Shown: positions 17,113-26,546, numbered from the stretch's first letter. The stretch is 64,000 nt of DNA from Magnetominusculus dajiuhuensis (GCF_046044395.1 NZ_JBJUSG010000001.1:1-64000), one strand, 5' to 3'. Notes: generated by a model not told the origin, from the sequence alone. Made by a program: numbers and translations.

Positions 17113-18330
17113 GTGTCAGGCATAAAAATAATAACCGCCGGAGAATCACACGGGCAGGCACTCGTTGGCATTGTAGAAGGACTGCCCTCCAATATGCCGC
17201 TTAGTCAGGACGATATAGACAAAGAACTCATGCGCAGGCAAATGGGCTACGGCAGGGGCGGCAGGATGGCTATTGAGACCGACAAGGCAGAAATCCTCAC
17301 CGGCGTCAGGTGGGGAAAGACTCTGGGAAGCCCAATTGCGATAGAAATTTCCAATAGGGACTCCGCCAACTGGGTAAAGGGAATGTCCATCTCATCAGAG
17401 CACGAGGGTGCAATCGCCGCGGTAACCAGACCACGCCCCGGACACGCAGACCTCGCCGGAGCGGCTAAGTACGGTTTTAAAGACATAAGAAACATTCTTG
17501 AGCGCGCCTCAGCCCGCGAAACCACAACAAGGGTTGCCCTCGGTGCGGTTTGCAAGAGATTCTTACAAGAATTCGAAATCTTCATCGGCAGCTTTGTAAC
17601 TTCCATAGGAGATGTCCAAAGCAGCGCGCAGCCACAAGTGGCAGAAAGCGGCGAACTCATCGAATTATTCAAAATGGCCGAGGCTGACGTTTCAAAGGGC
17701 GACAATCGTACCGTTCGCACTCCCTACTCACTGGACTCAGAGAAAATGATAAGCGCAATCGGCGATGCAATGGCAGCCGGTGACACACTTGGTGGAACTT
17801 TCGTGGTGTTTGCGGCGAATGTGCCCGTTGGGTTAGGCTCACACATCCAATGGGATAAAAAACTCGACGGCAGACTGGCACAGGCCATCATGAGCATTCA
17901 GGCCGTCAAAGGTGTTGAACTAGGCATGGGATTTAATGCCGCCACACTCAACGGCTCGCAGGTTATGGATGAGATATTTTATGATAAACCTAAGACGCCT
18001 CATTTCGGTTTTTACCGGAAGACCAACAACATGGGCGGCATAGAGGGCGGTATGAGCAACGGGATGCCCATAGTGCTGCGCGCCGCGATGAAACCAATCC
18101 CAACGCTGAGAAAAAAACCTCTGAAGTCGGTAGATTTACTAACGAAGTCAGCAATTGAGGCCGCCTATGAGCGGTCTGACGTATGTGCCGTGCCCTCGTG
18201 CTCAGTCATTGCCGAGGCCATGATGGCAGTCGTCCTTGCCGATGCCTTTTTGGATAAATTCGGCGGCGACGCCATTGACGAAACAAAGGCAAACTATTAT
18301 AATTACATGAAATATTTATCGGGCATATAA
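17113..18330 (+). CDS. aroC: Chorismate synthase
   Basis: Last step of the shikimate pathway: converts 5-enolpyruvylshikimate-3-phosphate to chorismate using reduced FMN. The 405 residues carry the family signatures GESHGQALVGIVEGLPSNMPL, RPRPGHADLAGAAKYGFKDIRNILERASARET and GIEGGMSNGMPIVLRAAMKPIPT. Start is GTG at 17113 with GAGGTAA upstream. It is followed by aroK and aroB, giving three shikimate genes in a row. Confidence 0.97.
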   Translation: MSGIKIITAGESHGQALVGIVEGLPSNMPLSQDDIDKELMRRQMGYGRGGRMAIETDKAEILTGVRWGKTLGSPIAIEISNRDSANWVKGMSISSEHEGAIAAVTRPRPGHADLAGAAKYGFKDIRNILERASARETTTRVALGAVCKRFLQEFEIFIGSFVTSIGDVQSSAQPQVAESGELIELFKMAEADVSKGDNRTVRTPYSLDSEKMISAIGDAMAAGDTLGGTFVVFAANVPVGLGSHIQWDKKLDGRLAQAIMSIQAVKGVELGMGFNAATLNGSQVMDEIFYDKPKTPHFGFYRKTNNMGGIEGGMSNGMPIVLRAAMKPIPTLRKKPLKSVDLLTKSAIEAAYERSDVCAVPSCSVIAEAMMAVVLADAFLDKFGGDAIDETKANYYNYMKYLSGI

Positions 18331-18362
18331 ATCGGGCATATAAAATGAAGGCAATAAACTAA

Positions 18363-18875
18363 TTGAAAAACATAGTGCTGACCGGATTCATGGGAACAGG
18401 GAAGACGACGATAGGGCGGGTGCTGGCGAAGTTGCTTGGCAGAAATCTTATTGATGTTGACTCGGAGATAGAAAAGGCGCAAGGGATGAGAATCACCGAG
18501 ATATTCGCCACACAGGGCGAGGCCAAATTCAGGGATATGGAGACAGAAATGGCGGGGAAAATCTCCAACCTCTCTAACGTGGTCATATCCACCGGAGGCG
18601 GTATCGTCTTAAGACAGGAAAACATTGAGCTTCTGCGCAAAAACGGCATCGTGGTCAACCTTACCGCCGCCCCCGATGTTATACATGCCCGCATCTCTGG
18701 CGGCAACGACAGGCCGCTCCTTAATGTCCCGGACCCGCTGGCCAAAATCAGGGAACTCCTTGAGTTTCGGCAACCTTTTTACCTAAACGCCGACATTGTC
18801 ATAGACACAGCAGACAAGACGCCAATCCTTGTAGCCGAAGAAATTATTCAATCCGCAAAGTTGATGAGCCGATGA
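18363..18875 (+). CDS. aroK: Shikimate kinase
   Basis: Phosphorylates shikimate at the 3-hydroxyl using ATP. The 170-residue P-loop protein shows GFMGTGKTTIGR (Walker A), the shikimate-binding D-D pair in LIDVDSEIEKAQG, FRDMETE and the glycine-rich STGGGIVL, and the lid segment NDRPLL. A TTG start is used; no closer ATG fits the conserved N-terminus. Ends in an ATGA overlap with aroB. Confidence 0.95.
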   Translation: MKNIVLTGFMGTGKTTIGRVLAKLLGRNLIDVDSEIEKAQGMRITEIFATQGEAKFRDMETEMAGKISNLSNVVISTGGGIVLRQENIELLRKNGIVVNLTAAPDVIHARISGGNDRPLLNVPDPLAKIRELLEFRQPFYLNADIVIDTADKTPILVAEEIIQSAKLMSR

Positions 18876-19969
18876 GTGGTTTAATAGATAATCTAACAGT
18901 AAACTTAGGCGAGAGAAGCTACGAAATCTCAATTGGAGCAGGTGCGATAGATTCGCTTGGAGAAAAACTATCCTCCCTGGGGTTTAACAAGAAAATCGTG
19001 ATAGTATCTAACGAGACCGTGTTCAAGCATTATGGGGCGTGCGTGTCGCAATCACTTAACAAGGCAGGCTTTGAGGTATTCCCAATATTTATCCCCGACG
19101 GGGAGGCCTATAAGGATATGAGATACGTGGAATCTGTCCTTAACGAGATGTTTACCGTCGGGCTTGACAGGAAATCTGCCGTTGTGGCGCTTGGCGGGGG
19201 AGTGGTGGGTGATTTGGCCGGTTTTGCCGCGTCAATCTATATGCGCGGCATTGCTTTGGTGCAGGTGCCGACAACCCTTCTATCGCAGGTTGACAGCTCT
19301 GTAGGCGGGAAAACTGGTGTCAATAACCCCTTTGGGAAAAACATGATAGGCACGTTTTATCAGCCGCGATTCGTCTGTATTGATATAGACACCCTGAAAA
19401 CCCTCCCTGAAAGGGAACTACGGGCAGGTATTGCAGAGGTAATAAAATACGGCATTATAAGAGATGCCGCGCTCTTTGCATTTTTAAAAGACAATCGCCA
19501 GAAGATTCTCTCACGCGACAGCGCCGCCCTCAAACACATAATCCACACATCGTGCCGCATCAAGGCAGAGGTCGTCTCTAAGGACGAGAGAGAATCAGGT
19601 CTCAGAGAGATACTAAACTGTGGGCACACGGCTGGTCACGCTCTGGAAACCGTAACGCAGTACACACAATACCTGCACGGTGAGGCCGTGGCGTGGGGCA
19701 TGTACGCGGAGGCGAGGATTGCGGCGGCGTTGGGGCTGCTGCCCGCGGCAGCGCTGAAGGAGATCAGAGACCTGATAGAAGGGTATGGCCTGCCAACGTC
19801 AATTCCAAAGGGCATAGCAATAGGGTCGCTTGTCGAGGCCATGATTTACGACAAAAAAACCGTCGCAGGAGCCATAAAATTCGTCCTGCCAACCGAAATT
19901 GGCAAGGTTAAAATAATAAAGGGGATAGAAAAAGAGTTTATCCTCTCTGTCCTAAAATCGGAGACATAA
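18872..19969 (+). CDS. aroB: 3-dehydroquinate synthase
   Basis: NAD- and metal-dependent cyclisation of DAHP to 3-dehydroquinate, the second step of the shikimate pathway. The 365 residues contain the NAD-binding VVALGGGVVGDLAGFAASIYMRGI, the substrate segment PTTLLSQVDSSVGGKTGVN and the metal ligands in EVIKYGII and NCGHTAGHALE. It overlaps aroK by four bases and is followed by ftsY after four bases. Confidence 0.97.
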   Translation: MSGLIDNLTVNLGERSYEISIGAGAIDSLGEKLSSLGFNKKIVIVSNETVFKHYGACVSQSLNKAGFEVFPIFIPDGEAYKDMRYVESVLNEMFTVGLDRKSAVVALGGGVVGDLAGFAASIYMRGIALVQVPTTLLSQVDSSVGGKTGVNNPFGKNMIGTFYQPRFVCIDIDTLKTLPERELRAGIAEVIKYGIIRDAALFAFLKDNRQKILSRDSAALKHIIHTSCRIKAEVVSKDERESGLREILNCGHTAGHALETVTQYTQYLHGEAVAWGMYAEARIAAALGLLPAAALKEIRDLIEGYGLPTSIPKGIAIGSLVEAMIYDKKTVAGAIKFVLPTEIGKVKIIKGIEKEFILSVLKSET

Positions 19970-19973
19970 CAAA

Positions 19974-20879
19974 ATGGGATTTGCTGATAAACTTAAGCTC
20001 GGCCTGAGGAAGACCAAAGAAGTGCTCCTCATGGATGTTGAGACCATATTTAAGGGCAAGACAGTAGACGCCTCTACGATAGAAGAGTTTGAGGAAATGC
20101 TCCTTGCGTCAGACATTGGCGTAAAGGCAACCACGGAGATAGTCGAGGGACTGAGGGGCAGATACGAAAGCGGCTCTGTAAAAACTGTTGAGCATGTTAA
20201 GGAATTCCTCAGACACAGTATCGTGGAAATCCTCGGCCTGCCGCAGCCGTTTGTCTTATATCAGGAGAGGCCGTTTGTGGTCTTATGTGTTGGGGTAAAC
20301 GGGGTTGGCAAGACCACGACAATAGGAAAGATAGCAAGCAAGGCAGTCTCAGAGGGGCACTCCGTAATACTTGCCGCGGCGGACACGTTTCGGGCAGCGG
20401 CCATAGAGCAGCTTGACATATGGGCGGTGAGAAGCCGCGCCCATATAGTAAAGCATCAGCATGGCTCTGACCCTGCGGCGGTTGCCTTTGACGCCATTGA
20501 GGCCGCAAAGGCACGGGCTATTGACCTTGTAATTGTGGATACGGCAGGTCGGCTTCACACCAAGAGTCCTCTGATGGAGGAACTGAAAAAAATAAAGCGG
20601 GTGATAAATAAATCCATCCCCGGCGCCCCACATGAAACCCTTCTCGTTGTGGATGCCACAAACGGCCAAAACGCCCTTCACCAGGCGAAGATGTTTAATG
20701 AGGCCGTGGGGATAACCGGCATAGCCCTCACTAAAATGGACGGCACGGCAAAAGGTGGTATAGTCCTGTCAATAAAAAAAGAACTAAATATCCCCATTCG
20801 CCTGATAGGCGTAGGTGAAGGGATTGAGGACTGCCGGGACTTCATCCCTGAGGAATTCATCTCGGCGCTCTTTGACTAG
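19974..20879 (+). CDS. ftsY: Signal recognition particle receptor FtsY
   Basis: GTPase that docks ribosome-nascent chain-SRP complexes at the inner membrane. This is a short form (301 residues) with NG domains only and no acidic A domain; it starts directly with a helical N domain (MGFADKLKLGLRKTKEVLLMD). G motifs: GVNGVGKTTTIGKIA, DTAGRLHTKS, TKMDGTAKGG; the closing helix IEDCRDFIPEEFISALF is typical. It follows aroB by four bases, so it is likely transcribed with the aro genes. Confidence 0.96.
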   Translation: MGFADKLKLGLRKTKEVLLMDVETIFKGKTVDASTIEEFEEMLLASDIGVKATTEIVEGLRGRYESGSVKTVEHVKEFLRHSIVEILGLPQPFVLYQERPFVVLCVGVNGVGKTTTIGKIASKAVSEGHSVILAAADTFRAAAIEQLDIWAVRSRAHIVKHQHGSDPAAVAFDAIEAAKARAIDLVIVDTAGRLHTKSPLMEELKKIKRVINKSIPGAPHETLLVVDATNGQNALHQAKMFNEAVGITGIALTKMDGTAKGGIVLSIKKELNIPIRLIGVGEGIEDCRDFIPEEFISALFD

Positions 20880-20955
20880 GCCAGAGGTTTTAGCAAAAGA
20901 GTGTTTTCGGAACTTTCTGCTTCTTCGGAACTTTCCGCCCGTTAGGATTGTCTAA

Positions 20956-21546
20956 GTGAATAGAGGTGAAAATGAGACGGCTGACTTTGTCAACGACGCG
21001 GAATCGCTTGCCGCAGCGTCTCAGGGCGGTGATACTGCCGCCTTTGACCGGCTTGTCCTTATGTATAAGGACAGGATATATAACCTGTGCTATCGGTTTT
21101 TGGGTTCTCACGCCGATGCTGAGGACGCCGCGCAGGATACTTTTATGAAGGTATATACATCAATAAATCAGTTTAAATTTCAGTCATCGTTTTCCACATG
21201 GCTGTATCGAATAGCCGTAAATACGTGTAAAAACAAGCTTAAATCATTCAGTTGGAAGAGGTTTTTTCCATTTAACGCCATCACCCCCGATGCCCTCACC
21301 GAGATTGCCGATGGTCGGCCTTCACCGGATATGCGGCTTCAGAGCAGACAGCGTGGCAGGGCGATAGAAAAGGCGATACTGGAGTTGCCCGTGGCGCAAA
21401 GGCTTGTCGTTGTGCTGCGCGATATGGAGGGGCTTTCGTATGAGGAGATTTCAAGCATAACGGGTTTAAACCAGGGTACGGTGAAATCGAAGCTGTCAAG
21501 GGCACGCCATGCCCTCAGAGACAAATTAAAGGATGTAGTGGCATGA
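20956..21546 (+). CDS. ECF (RpoE-like) RNA polymerase sigma factor
   Basis: A 196-residue group 4 sigma factor. Region 2 is AEDAAQDTFMKVYTSINQFKFQSSFSTWLYRIAVNTCKNKLKS (about residues 55-100) and region 4 is LPVAQRLVVVLRDMEGLSYEEISSITGLNQGTVKSKLSRARHALRDKL (about 145-195). It starts at GTG 20956. The next gene overlaps its end (ATGA) and encodes a zinc-finger anti-sigma factor, so the pair forms a stimulus-responsive switch, most likely for envelope stress. Target promoters cannot be named from the window. Confidence 0.93.
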   Translation: MNRGENETADFVNDAESLAAASQGGDTAAFDRLVLMYKDRIYNLCYRFLGSHADAEDAAQDTFMKVYTSINQFKFQSSFSTWLYRIAVNTCKNKLKSFSWKRFFPFNAITPDALTEIADGRPSPDMRLQSRQRGRAIEKAILELPVAQRLVVVLRDMEGLSYEEISSITGLNQGTVKSKLSRARHALRDKLKDVVA

Positions 21547-22463
21547 ACTGTAAGAACGTGATAGAGACGCTGCCGGATTACATGGACGGCCAACTGGATA
21601 ACGCCGCGGTGGAGGCAGTCAAAGGGCATATATCGGAGTGTGGTACGTGCGCTGAGCAGTTGAGGTCATTAGTGGCACTATCAGAGGCGCTGAAGGGACT
21701 TGAGCCGGTAAAGGCCCCCGCTGATTTCACGCACCGGCTCAAAGAGCGAATAGACGCGCGTCCCAAATCCTATTTCGGCCTCATCCCTCTAACGATAAAA
21801 ATACCGGCAGGCGTTGCCGCCCTTGTGGTAACCGCCGTTATAGCGGTCTATGTGTTTAAGGCGGAGCAGGTGGGTACACCTCTTATTACATGGAAAAAAG
21901 GCGAAATGGCGGCAGTTCCTTCAACAAGCGATACACATGACAAGTTAACCGTCGAAAAATCCATTAACCCTGCCGCCCCGGCGGCAATTAAGAAACCGAC
22001 ACCGACGCACAAAGTCCAGATACAAGCGAAGGCCAAACGCGCCGCACAAAAGCCGACGCAAAAGCCAGCGCAGGAACCGGTGCTGATAGCTCTGCTTATC
22101 AAGTTACCTACCACGGCTCCGGCGGAGTCGGCTGCTGCCGGAGGCGTGCAAGCTGACAGGGCAATGTCCGCTATGCCTGAAATTTCCCCCATGCCTGAAA
22201 TGGCCGCAAAAAAAAGTGCCCCTGCCGCCCGCCACGTTGAGCCTCTGGCCGCCGCACTCTCGAAAATCGTCGCTTTCCTGCCGGAACTCAATGCCCATGT
22301 GGTGGCTCCTCAGGACGGCCATAGATTGACGATTGATATACCGTCAGACAACTACGACACACTCCTTGTGAGACTTGAGTCAATAGGCACCTACAACAAA
22401 CCGCCGCCACGCCCGGTAGGAGCTAAGACCATCAGGGTGCAGATTCAGATAGCCGCGGAATAG
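21543..22463 (+). CDS. Zinc-finger (zf-HC2) anti-sigma factor
   Basis: A 306-residue membrane protein predicted to hold the upstream ECF sigma factor inactive. The N-terminal anti-sigma domain has the ZAS motif HISECGTCAEQL (H-x3-C-x2-C, about residues 29-36). A membrane helix lies at about 83-103 (IPAGVAALVVTAVIAVYVF). The periplasmic part is an Ala/Pro/Lys-rich stalk followed by a small C-terminal domain ending HRLTIDIPSDNYDTLLVRLESIGTYN, which resembles the sensory regions seen in other anti-sigma factors but was not assigned to a family. Translational coupling to the sigma gene suggests fixed stoichiometry. Confidence 0.88.
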   Translation: MNCKNVIETLPDYMDGQLDNAAVEAVKGHISECGTCAEQLRSLVALSEALKGLEPVKAPADFTHRLKERIDARPKSYFGLIPLTIKIPAGVAALVVTAVIAVYVFKAEQVGTPLITWKKGEMAAVPSTSDTHDKLTVEKSINPAAPAAIKKPTPTHKVQIQAKAKRAAQKPTQKPAQEPVLIALLIKLPTTAPAESAAAGGVQADRAMSAMPEISPMPEMAAKKSAPAARHVEPLAAALSKIVAFLPELNAHVVAPQDGHRLTIDIPSDNYDTLLVRLESIGTYNKPPPRPVGAKTIRVQIQIAAE

Positions 22464-22579
22464 CCTTCAGCTGGAGTTCTGGAAGCCGCCAACGGGCGGC
22501 AGCCCAAATTCGATAGATAAAGCGTGTGCGAGATTACGGGGTGAAGGGGGGGTTACCCCCCCTTCGTCGTTAATCCTTA
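22463..22579 (+). repeat. Intergenic hairpin element, copy B (full length)
   Basis: About 117 bases. In order: the leader GCCTTCAGCTGGAGTTCTGG, a first hairpin (GCCGCC-AACG-GGCGGC, starting near 22486), an A/T-rich link containing GATAGATAAA, then a large perfect hairpin (about 22541-22565, GAAGGGGGGG-TTA-CCCCCCCTTC) and the tail GTCGTTAATCCTT. Related copies are at 17027-17100, 32132-32240, 43802-43920 and 57139-57185. It fills the junction of convergent genes and may end transcription from both sides. Confidence 0.9.
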
Positions 22580-22591
22580 TAATATGAGTAC

Positions 22592-23509
22592 TTACCTGAA
22601 ATAAAATGGGTGAATACTCATCCATCGCCGCAGCGGCTTTGGCAGCAGATCATATCTTACACCCATTGAATACCCGGCGTACCTGAAACATGTATCCAGA
22701 ATAAAATATGTGAGCGATGAGTATTTCCCTTCATTGAGCAGCCTTGAGACACCCTCCCTTAAATACCTTAACCCCTCGCCTGCGGGACTGGCATATTTTA
22801 AAAGACATCCCTCTTTCAGCGATACACCTATGTCGAAGTTCCTCTTAAACTGTTTTGTAAATGAATAGTTGTGTGAATGAATCACCGCCGCATCAGGGCA
22901 GTATGCCACCTTGTAGCCTGATAGGATAAGCCGGGAGGCAAACAGCATGTCTTCATTCATAATCGCAGCATTAAAACCACCCAATGCTATAAAAACCTCT
23001 CTCTTTATGGCGGAACACACGTTGGAGAAAAAGAATGTCTTTATGCCAAGGGTATTTAACGCTTCGAGGCTTTTCAGTATTGGCCTGTTGGGATAGTTGA
23101 ACTCGCGTGAGAAGCTCTCAACTGGGGCGGCGTCGGGGGCGGCGATTTGCCTGGCGTAGGAGGCGGCTGTCTGTGGGTCTTGCAGGGGGACAAGCAACTC
23201 CCGCGTGAGCCTGTTGTCGGCGGGCAGGGCGTCTTGTGTCATAAATATAATAACATCACCCGACGCCGCACGAGCGGCAATATTGCGCGTCGTGCCGTGG
23301 TTAAAGTCCGCCCTGTTGATTTTTATTACCTTGCAACCCAAGGAGACGGCCTTGTCGGCAGAGTTGTCAACAGAGGCGGAGTCAATTACGATTATCTCCC
23401 TAACGGCAGTTAGCTGTTCCCTGATGGCCCCCACTATGGGGTCAAGCAACGCGGAGGCATTCAGTGTCGGAATTATTACGCTTATTGACACACTTACTTG
23501 CCGCCGCAC
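22592..23509 (-). CDS. GT2 glycosyltransferase, rhamnosyltransferase-like
   Basis: Inverting GT-A family 2 enzyme of 305 residues. ISVIIPTLNASALLDPIVGAI and VIDSASVDNSADKA form the nucleotide-sugar site; FMTQDALPAD carries the acidic motif; EDMLFASRLILSGYKVAYCPDAAVIHSHNY is the acceptor-side block typical of rhamnosyltransferases acting on O-antigen or exopolysaccharide. The GTG start overlaps the moeB-like gene by 16 bases; a later in-frame GTG at 23491 is also possible. Substrate not determinable. Confidence 0.85.
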   Translation of the reverse strand: MRRQVSVSISVIIPTLNASALLDPIVGAIREQLTAVREIIVIDSASVDNSADKAVSLGCKVIKINRADFNHGTTRNIAARAASGDVIIFMTQDALPADNRLTRELLVPLQDPQTAASYARQIAAPDAAPVESFSREFNYPNRPILKSLEALNTLGIKTFFFSNVCSAIKREVFIALGGFNAAIMNEDMLFASRLILSGYKVAYCPDAAVIHSHNYSFTKQFKRNFDIGVSLKEGCLLKYASPAGEGLRYLREGVSRLLNEGKYSSLTYFILDTCFRYAGYSMGVRYDLLPKPLRRWMSIHPFYFR

Positions 23510-24228
23510 GAGGGACAGTTTGGGTCTTTGTATATCTTATATTTTCTAAACTCAACATTTGCGCCCTCCCACACGAGGAGTTTTCCCTTTAGATTTGTCC
23601 CAACGCCAGCAAGATACTTCAGCGCCTCAAGCGCCTGAAGGGTGCCTATAACTCCGGGCGTAGTGCCGAGTACGGGAAACACCTCCGAGGGTGGTGCCTC
23701 CTGAAATAAACACCTAAGGCATGGCGTCTCCGGCACTTTGATAAACGACATCCTGCCGTCTATGCCCCAAATGCTGCCATATACGAGCGGGATGCCCTTT
23801 CTGATTGCCGCGTCGTTCAGTATATAGCGTGTCGGGAAGTTGTCCATGCAGTCAAGGATTATGTCTGAGTTTGCCACAAGCTGGTCAACATTTTCTGCAG
23901 TTATCCTATCTACGTGCGCGGTGATTTTTATATCAGAGTTTACGGTGTTTAGTGTGATTTTTGCTGATAACGCCTTGTTTATGCCGATGCGTGAGGGGTT
24001 GTGGAGGATTTGCCTGTTGAGATTTGAGTAGTCCGGCGAGTCGAAGTCGCAGATTATTATATGCCCTATGCCAGCCGCGGCAAGATATATAGACACGGGC
24101 GAGCCAAGCCCTCCCGCTCCGGCTATAAACACGGTCGAGTTCTTTATTTTTTCCTGCGTCTGCTGCCCCCAGCCCTCCATCATCATCTGCCTTTTGTAGC
24201 GCTCAAGTTCGTTTACAGAAAGTGCCAT
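23494..24228 (-). CDS. ThiF/MoeB/HesA-family E1-like adenylyltransferase
   Basis: Adenylates the C-terminal Gly-Gly of a ubiquitin-like sulfur carrier (MoaD or ThiS). The 244 residues begin ELERYKRQMMMEGWGQQTQEKIKNSTVFIAGAGGLGSPVSIYLAAAGIGHI (ATP-binding loop), with CDFDSPDYSNLNRQILH and DCMDNFPTRYILND (family motifs) and two zinc-binding CxxC pairs (CLRC and CPSC near the C-terminus). No rhodanese domain is present. MoeB versus ThiF cannot be separated without its partner; no moaD or thiS is nearby. Confidence 0.9.
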   Translation of the reverse strand: MALSVNELERYKRQMMMEGWGQQTQEKIKNSTVFIAGAGGLGSPVSIYLAAAGIGHIIICDFDSPDYSNLNRQILHNPSRIGINKALSAKITLNTVNSDIKITAHVDRITAENVDQLVANSDIILDCMDNFPTRYILNDAAIRKGIPLVYGSIWGIDGRMSFIKVPETPCLRCLFQEAPPSEVFPVLGTTPGVIGTLQALEALKYLAGVGTNLKGKLLVWEGANVEFRKYKIYKDPNCPSCGGK

Positions 24229-24294
24229 TGATTTTCCTCCGGTAACAATAATTTAATGTAATATTATGCCATATTTTTGTCGCCAATATATAGC

Positions 24295-25029
24295 TTAACC
24301 CAACTCCTTGCCGTTTATTATCAATGTTTTCAGAACACCTCTGCCGTCTTTGCTCAAATAAATAACCGCCACAACGCCCTGACCTAATATGCCATGTTCT
24401 ATTGCTCGCCCTTTGCCCTCTTCCACAAAAAATTTCTCTATCCCGAACTCAGCGTTTATTTGCATGTCTTCATGCCTGATGGTTTTTTCCACCGTCCCGT
24501 AAACCTTGTCGAGGCCGCCTTCACATGTCCTCCACTTCTCATTACTCACAGGGAAATGGAACATCAGACGCCCCTCTTTGTTCACGCAAAAGACATAACG
24601 GCCTTCTTTTTGATATGGCTGCCAGTAGTATTCAAACTCGCGTGTGAGACCGGAGTCTTCCTTTACGGTTGTAGTGCCGGTGTAGTTAGTATAAGCGCTG
24701 ATGACCGTTCCCCTGATGAAAGTCGCTCCTTTTGGTTCGGTCTTTCCGAATGTCGTGGGTGAAAATGTCCCGTCGGCGTTTTTGCTTAACGTTACGTAAA
24801 TAGTATCTCTTGCCTTAAACGTGTCTTTTACGCCGAACTTGTCGGTTTTTAACGCAGAAATGTCGTAAGAGAGCCTCACATATTCGCCCTTTAACAAATC
24901 CCTTGGATCAAACATACGAGTAACAAGGAGTATCCTCTCCCCTGTGGCGATTATATCCTGCTTATATGCAATTATTGACAACAAGAGCAGCAACTGTATC
25001 AGAACTGCGATTGATAATCTAATCCTCAT
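24295..25029 (-). CDS. GDYXXLXY-domain membrane protein
   Basis: A 244-residue protein with an N-terminal membrane helix (about residues 4-22) and a periplasmic domain of the GDYXXLXY family; the naming motif appears as KGEYVRLSY (about residue 48). Family members are almost always encoded next to a DUF2157 membrane protein, as here, where the two genes overlap by 11 bases. Function unknown; the pair probably makes one membrane complex. Confidence 0.85.
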   Translation of the reverse strand: MRIRLSIAVLIQLLLLLSIIAYKQDIIATGERILLVTRMFDPRDLLKGEYVRLSYDISALKTDKFGVKDTFKARDTIYVTLSKNADGTFSPTTFGKTEPKGATFIRGTVISAYTNYTGTTTVKEDSGLTREFEYYWQPYQKEGRYVFCVNKEGRLMFHFPVSNEKWRTCEGGLDKVYGTVEKTIRHEDMQINAEFGIEKFFVEEGKGRAIEHGILGQGVVAVIYLSKDGRGVLKTLIINGKELG

Positions 25030-26260
25030 AGTCTCCTATACCAAAAGCGGCCAGCAGTTTTCGCCTCTTCTTTTCTAGTACCACTCCAAGGGCAATCAAC
25101 AGCGCACCGCCCAGTAAAAAGAACAATGACGTGTGCAACATCCCCCACAGGATATCAACATATCTGCCGAGCACATCGAGGGCGAAAAACACCACGCCCA
25201 CATTGACGTAAACCCGGCTTCGCTTTAAGTATCCAATGAATATTATCCACAGTACGGCCGCCGCGTAGATTAAGTTAGATAGCACTAAGGAAATTGACCG
25301 CACAGGCGCTCCCGTAAAACGTGAATAAATATACGGGGAAGCGGTAAAAACAATCATTAGCAGCAGGAGGAGCGCCTCATTCCTCCGCCATTTGCCCCTT
25401 GCCCTGCAAGACAACCTCAACGCCTGAGAAAGGAGAAAAACGCAGCCAATACCGATGTAAAAAGCCCTGACCTCAAAAATATCCAGACCAGCAGCCCTCA
25501 TAGAAGCAGCGCCCTTAAAGGTAAAAACATATGCGGCAAGATACGTCAACGGCAGCCCCGCGGCCAGATAAGGAAACGAAAGAGGATTTAGAGAGCTGAA
25601 GTCCTCGTGCATCAACCCAATCCCCCACAGGGTGACACCTACGCCGAGAAATAAAGCGGGGACAATGTCAAAATTGCCAGTTATCGAATTAAATCCCGGG
25701 CTTATCTCCATGAATATCCAGACAAGCAGCGTCACAATAGACAAGGCAAGCAGAGGTTTAAGCCTTACCGCGTATGCCATAGGCAGCACACCGGCCCCCC
25801 ACATCAATATTCCGATGGGAGAATGTGACGATACGTTGTATGCCTGGGCTATCAGAAAAATCCCCGCGCCATATATAATCGCACCTAACAGAAATAAAGA
25901 AGCGCCGACGCCAGGATAGTTCCCCTTCTCGTAGTACAAGTAGTACCCCGTGCCATAACTGCTCAACATGCCGACAAAGACTATCGCAATCTTTCCCCAG
26001 TTAGGTATCGCCGACCAATGAGCCGAAAAGAAGAGTATTATCCCGGCACCCAAAAGAAGGACACCAAGAATGGAAAGCGTTAATATAAGCCTTGAGGGAA
26101 TAACGGTCTTGTCCGGTTCCTCTGGCTGATGTATCTCATTATACCGGGCCAAAATCAAATCTCTCTGCCGGGCATCAATTATGCCTTCGCTAAGCCACTG
26201 CTCACTCTGCTGCCCAAGCTCCCTGATAAAGGCTGCACTGCCGCCACTGTCTTTCATCAT
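25019..26260 (-). CDS. DUF2157 polytopic membrane protein
   Basis: A 413-residue protein. The soluble N-terminal DUF2157 domain (FIRELGQQSEQWLSEGIIDARQRDLILARYN) is followed by about ten to twelve membrane helices (from about residue 45), ending in a basic tail. Upstream partner of the GDYXXLXY protein, in the same transcription unit. Its biochemical role is unknown. Confidence 0.88.
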   Translation of the reverse strand: MMKDSGGSAAFIRELGQQSEQWLSEGIIDARQRDLILARYNEIHQPEEPDKTVIPSRLILTLSILGVLLLGAGIILFFSAHWSAIPNWGKIAIVFVGMLSSYGTGYYLYYEKGNYPGVGASLFLLGAIIYGAGIFLIAQAYNVSSHSPIGILMWGAGVLPMAYAVRLKPLLALSIVTLLVWIFMEISPGFNSITGNFDIVPALFLGVGVTLWGIGLMHEDFSSLNPLSFPYLAAGLPLTYLAAYVFTFKGAASMRAAGLDIFEVRAFYIGIGCVFLLSQALRLSCRARGKWRRNEALLLLLMIVFTASPYIYSRFTGAPVRSISLVLSNLIYAAAVLWIIFIGYLKRSRVYVNVGVVFFALDVLGRYVDILWGMLHTSLFFLLGGALLIALGVVLEKKRRKLLAAFGIGDYED

Positions 26261-26453
26261 ATCAATAAACCCGCGTTAGTTGATATACGCCTTAAAAACT
26301 GCACATTATGGCCAACCCGGCCATTTGAGACAGTTTTATCATACATATACTGGCTGGATTGCGTCAATGTTGACATATTTTTTGCCATCGGTGCGCGAGA
26401 AGGTCAAAGTGTGATGCCGTGGTAGTGGGTCAGCTTGAATCACGCATGGAATA

Positions 26454-26483
26454 TTGAAGAAATCATTAGATTGTTGTTATAAT
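26454..26483 (+). promoter_or_regulatory. Sigma-70 promoter of the restriction-modification methylase
   Basis: TTGAAG (26454-26459), 18-base spacer, TATAAT (26478-26483) preceded by TG in the extended -10 position. The predicted start near 26490 leaves a leader of about 57 bases before GTG 26547. A perfect -10 suits constant methylase expression. Confidence 0.65.
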
Positions 26484-26546
26484 GGGACAGAATCTTGATT
26501 TATACGGTGACCAATCCAGCTAAGTTTGAAAAATTATGGAGATAAA

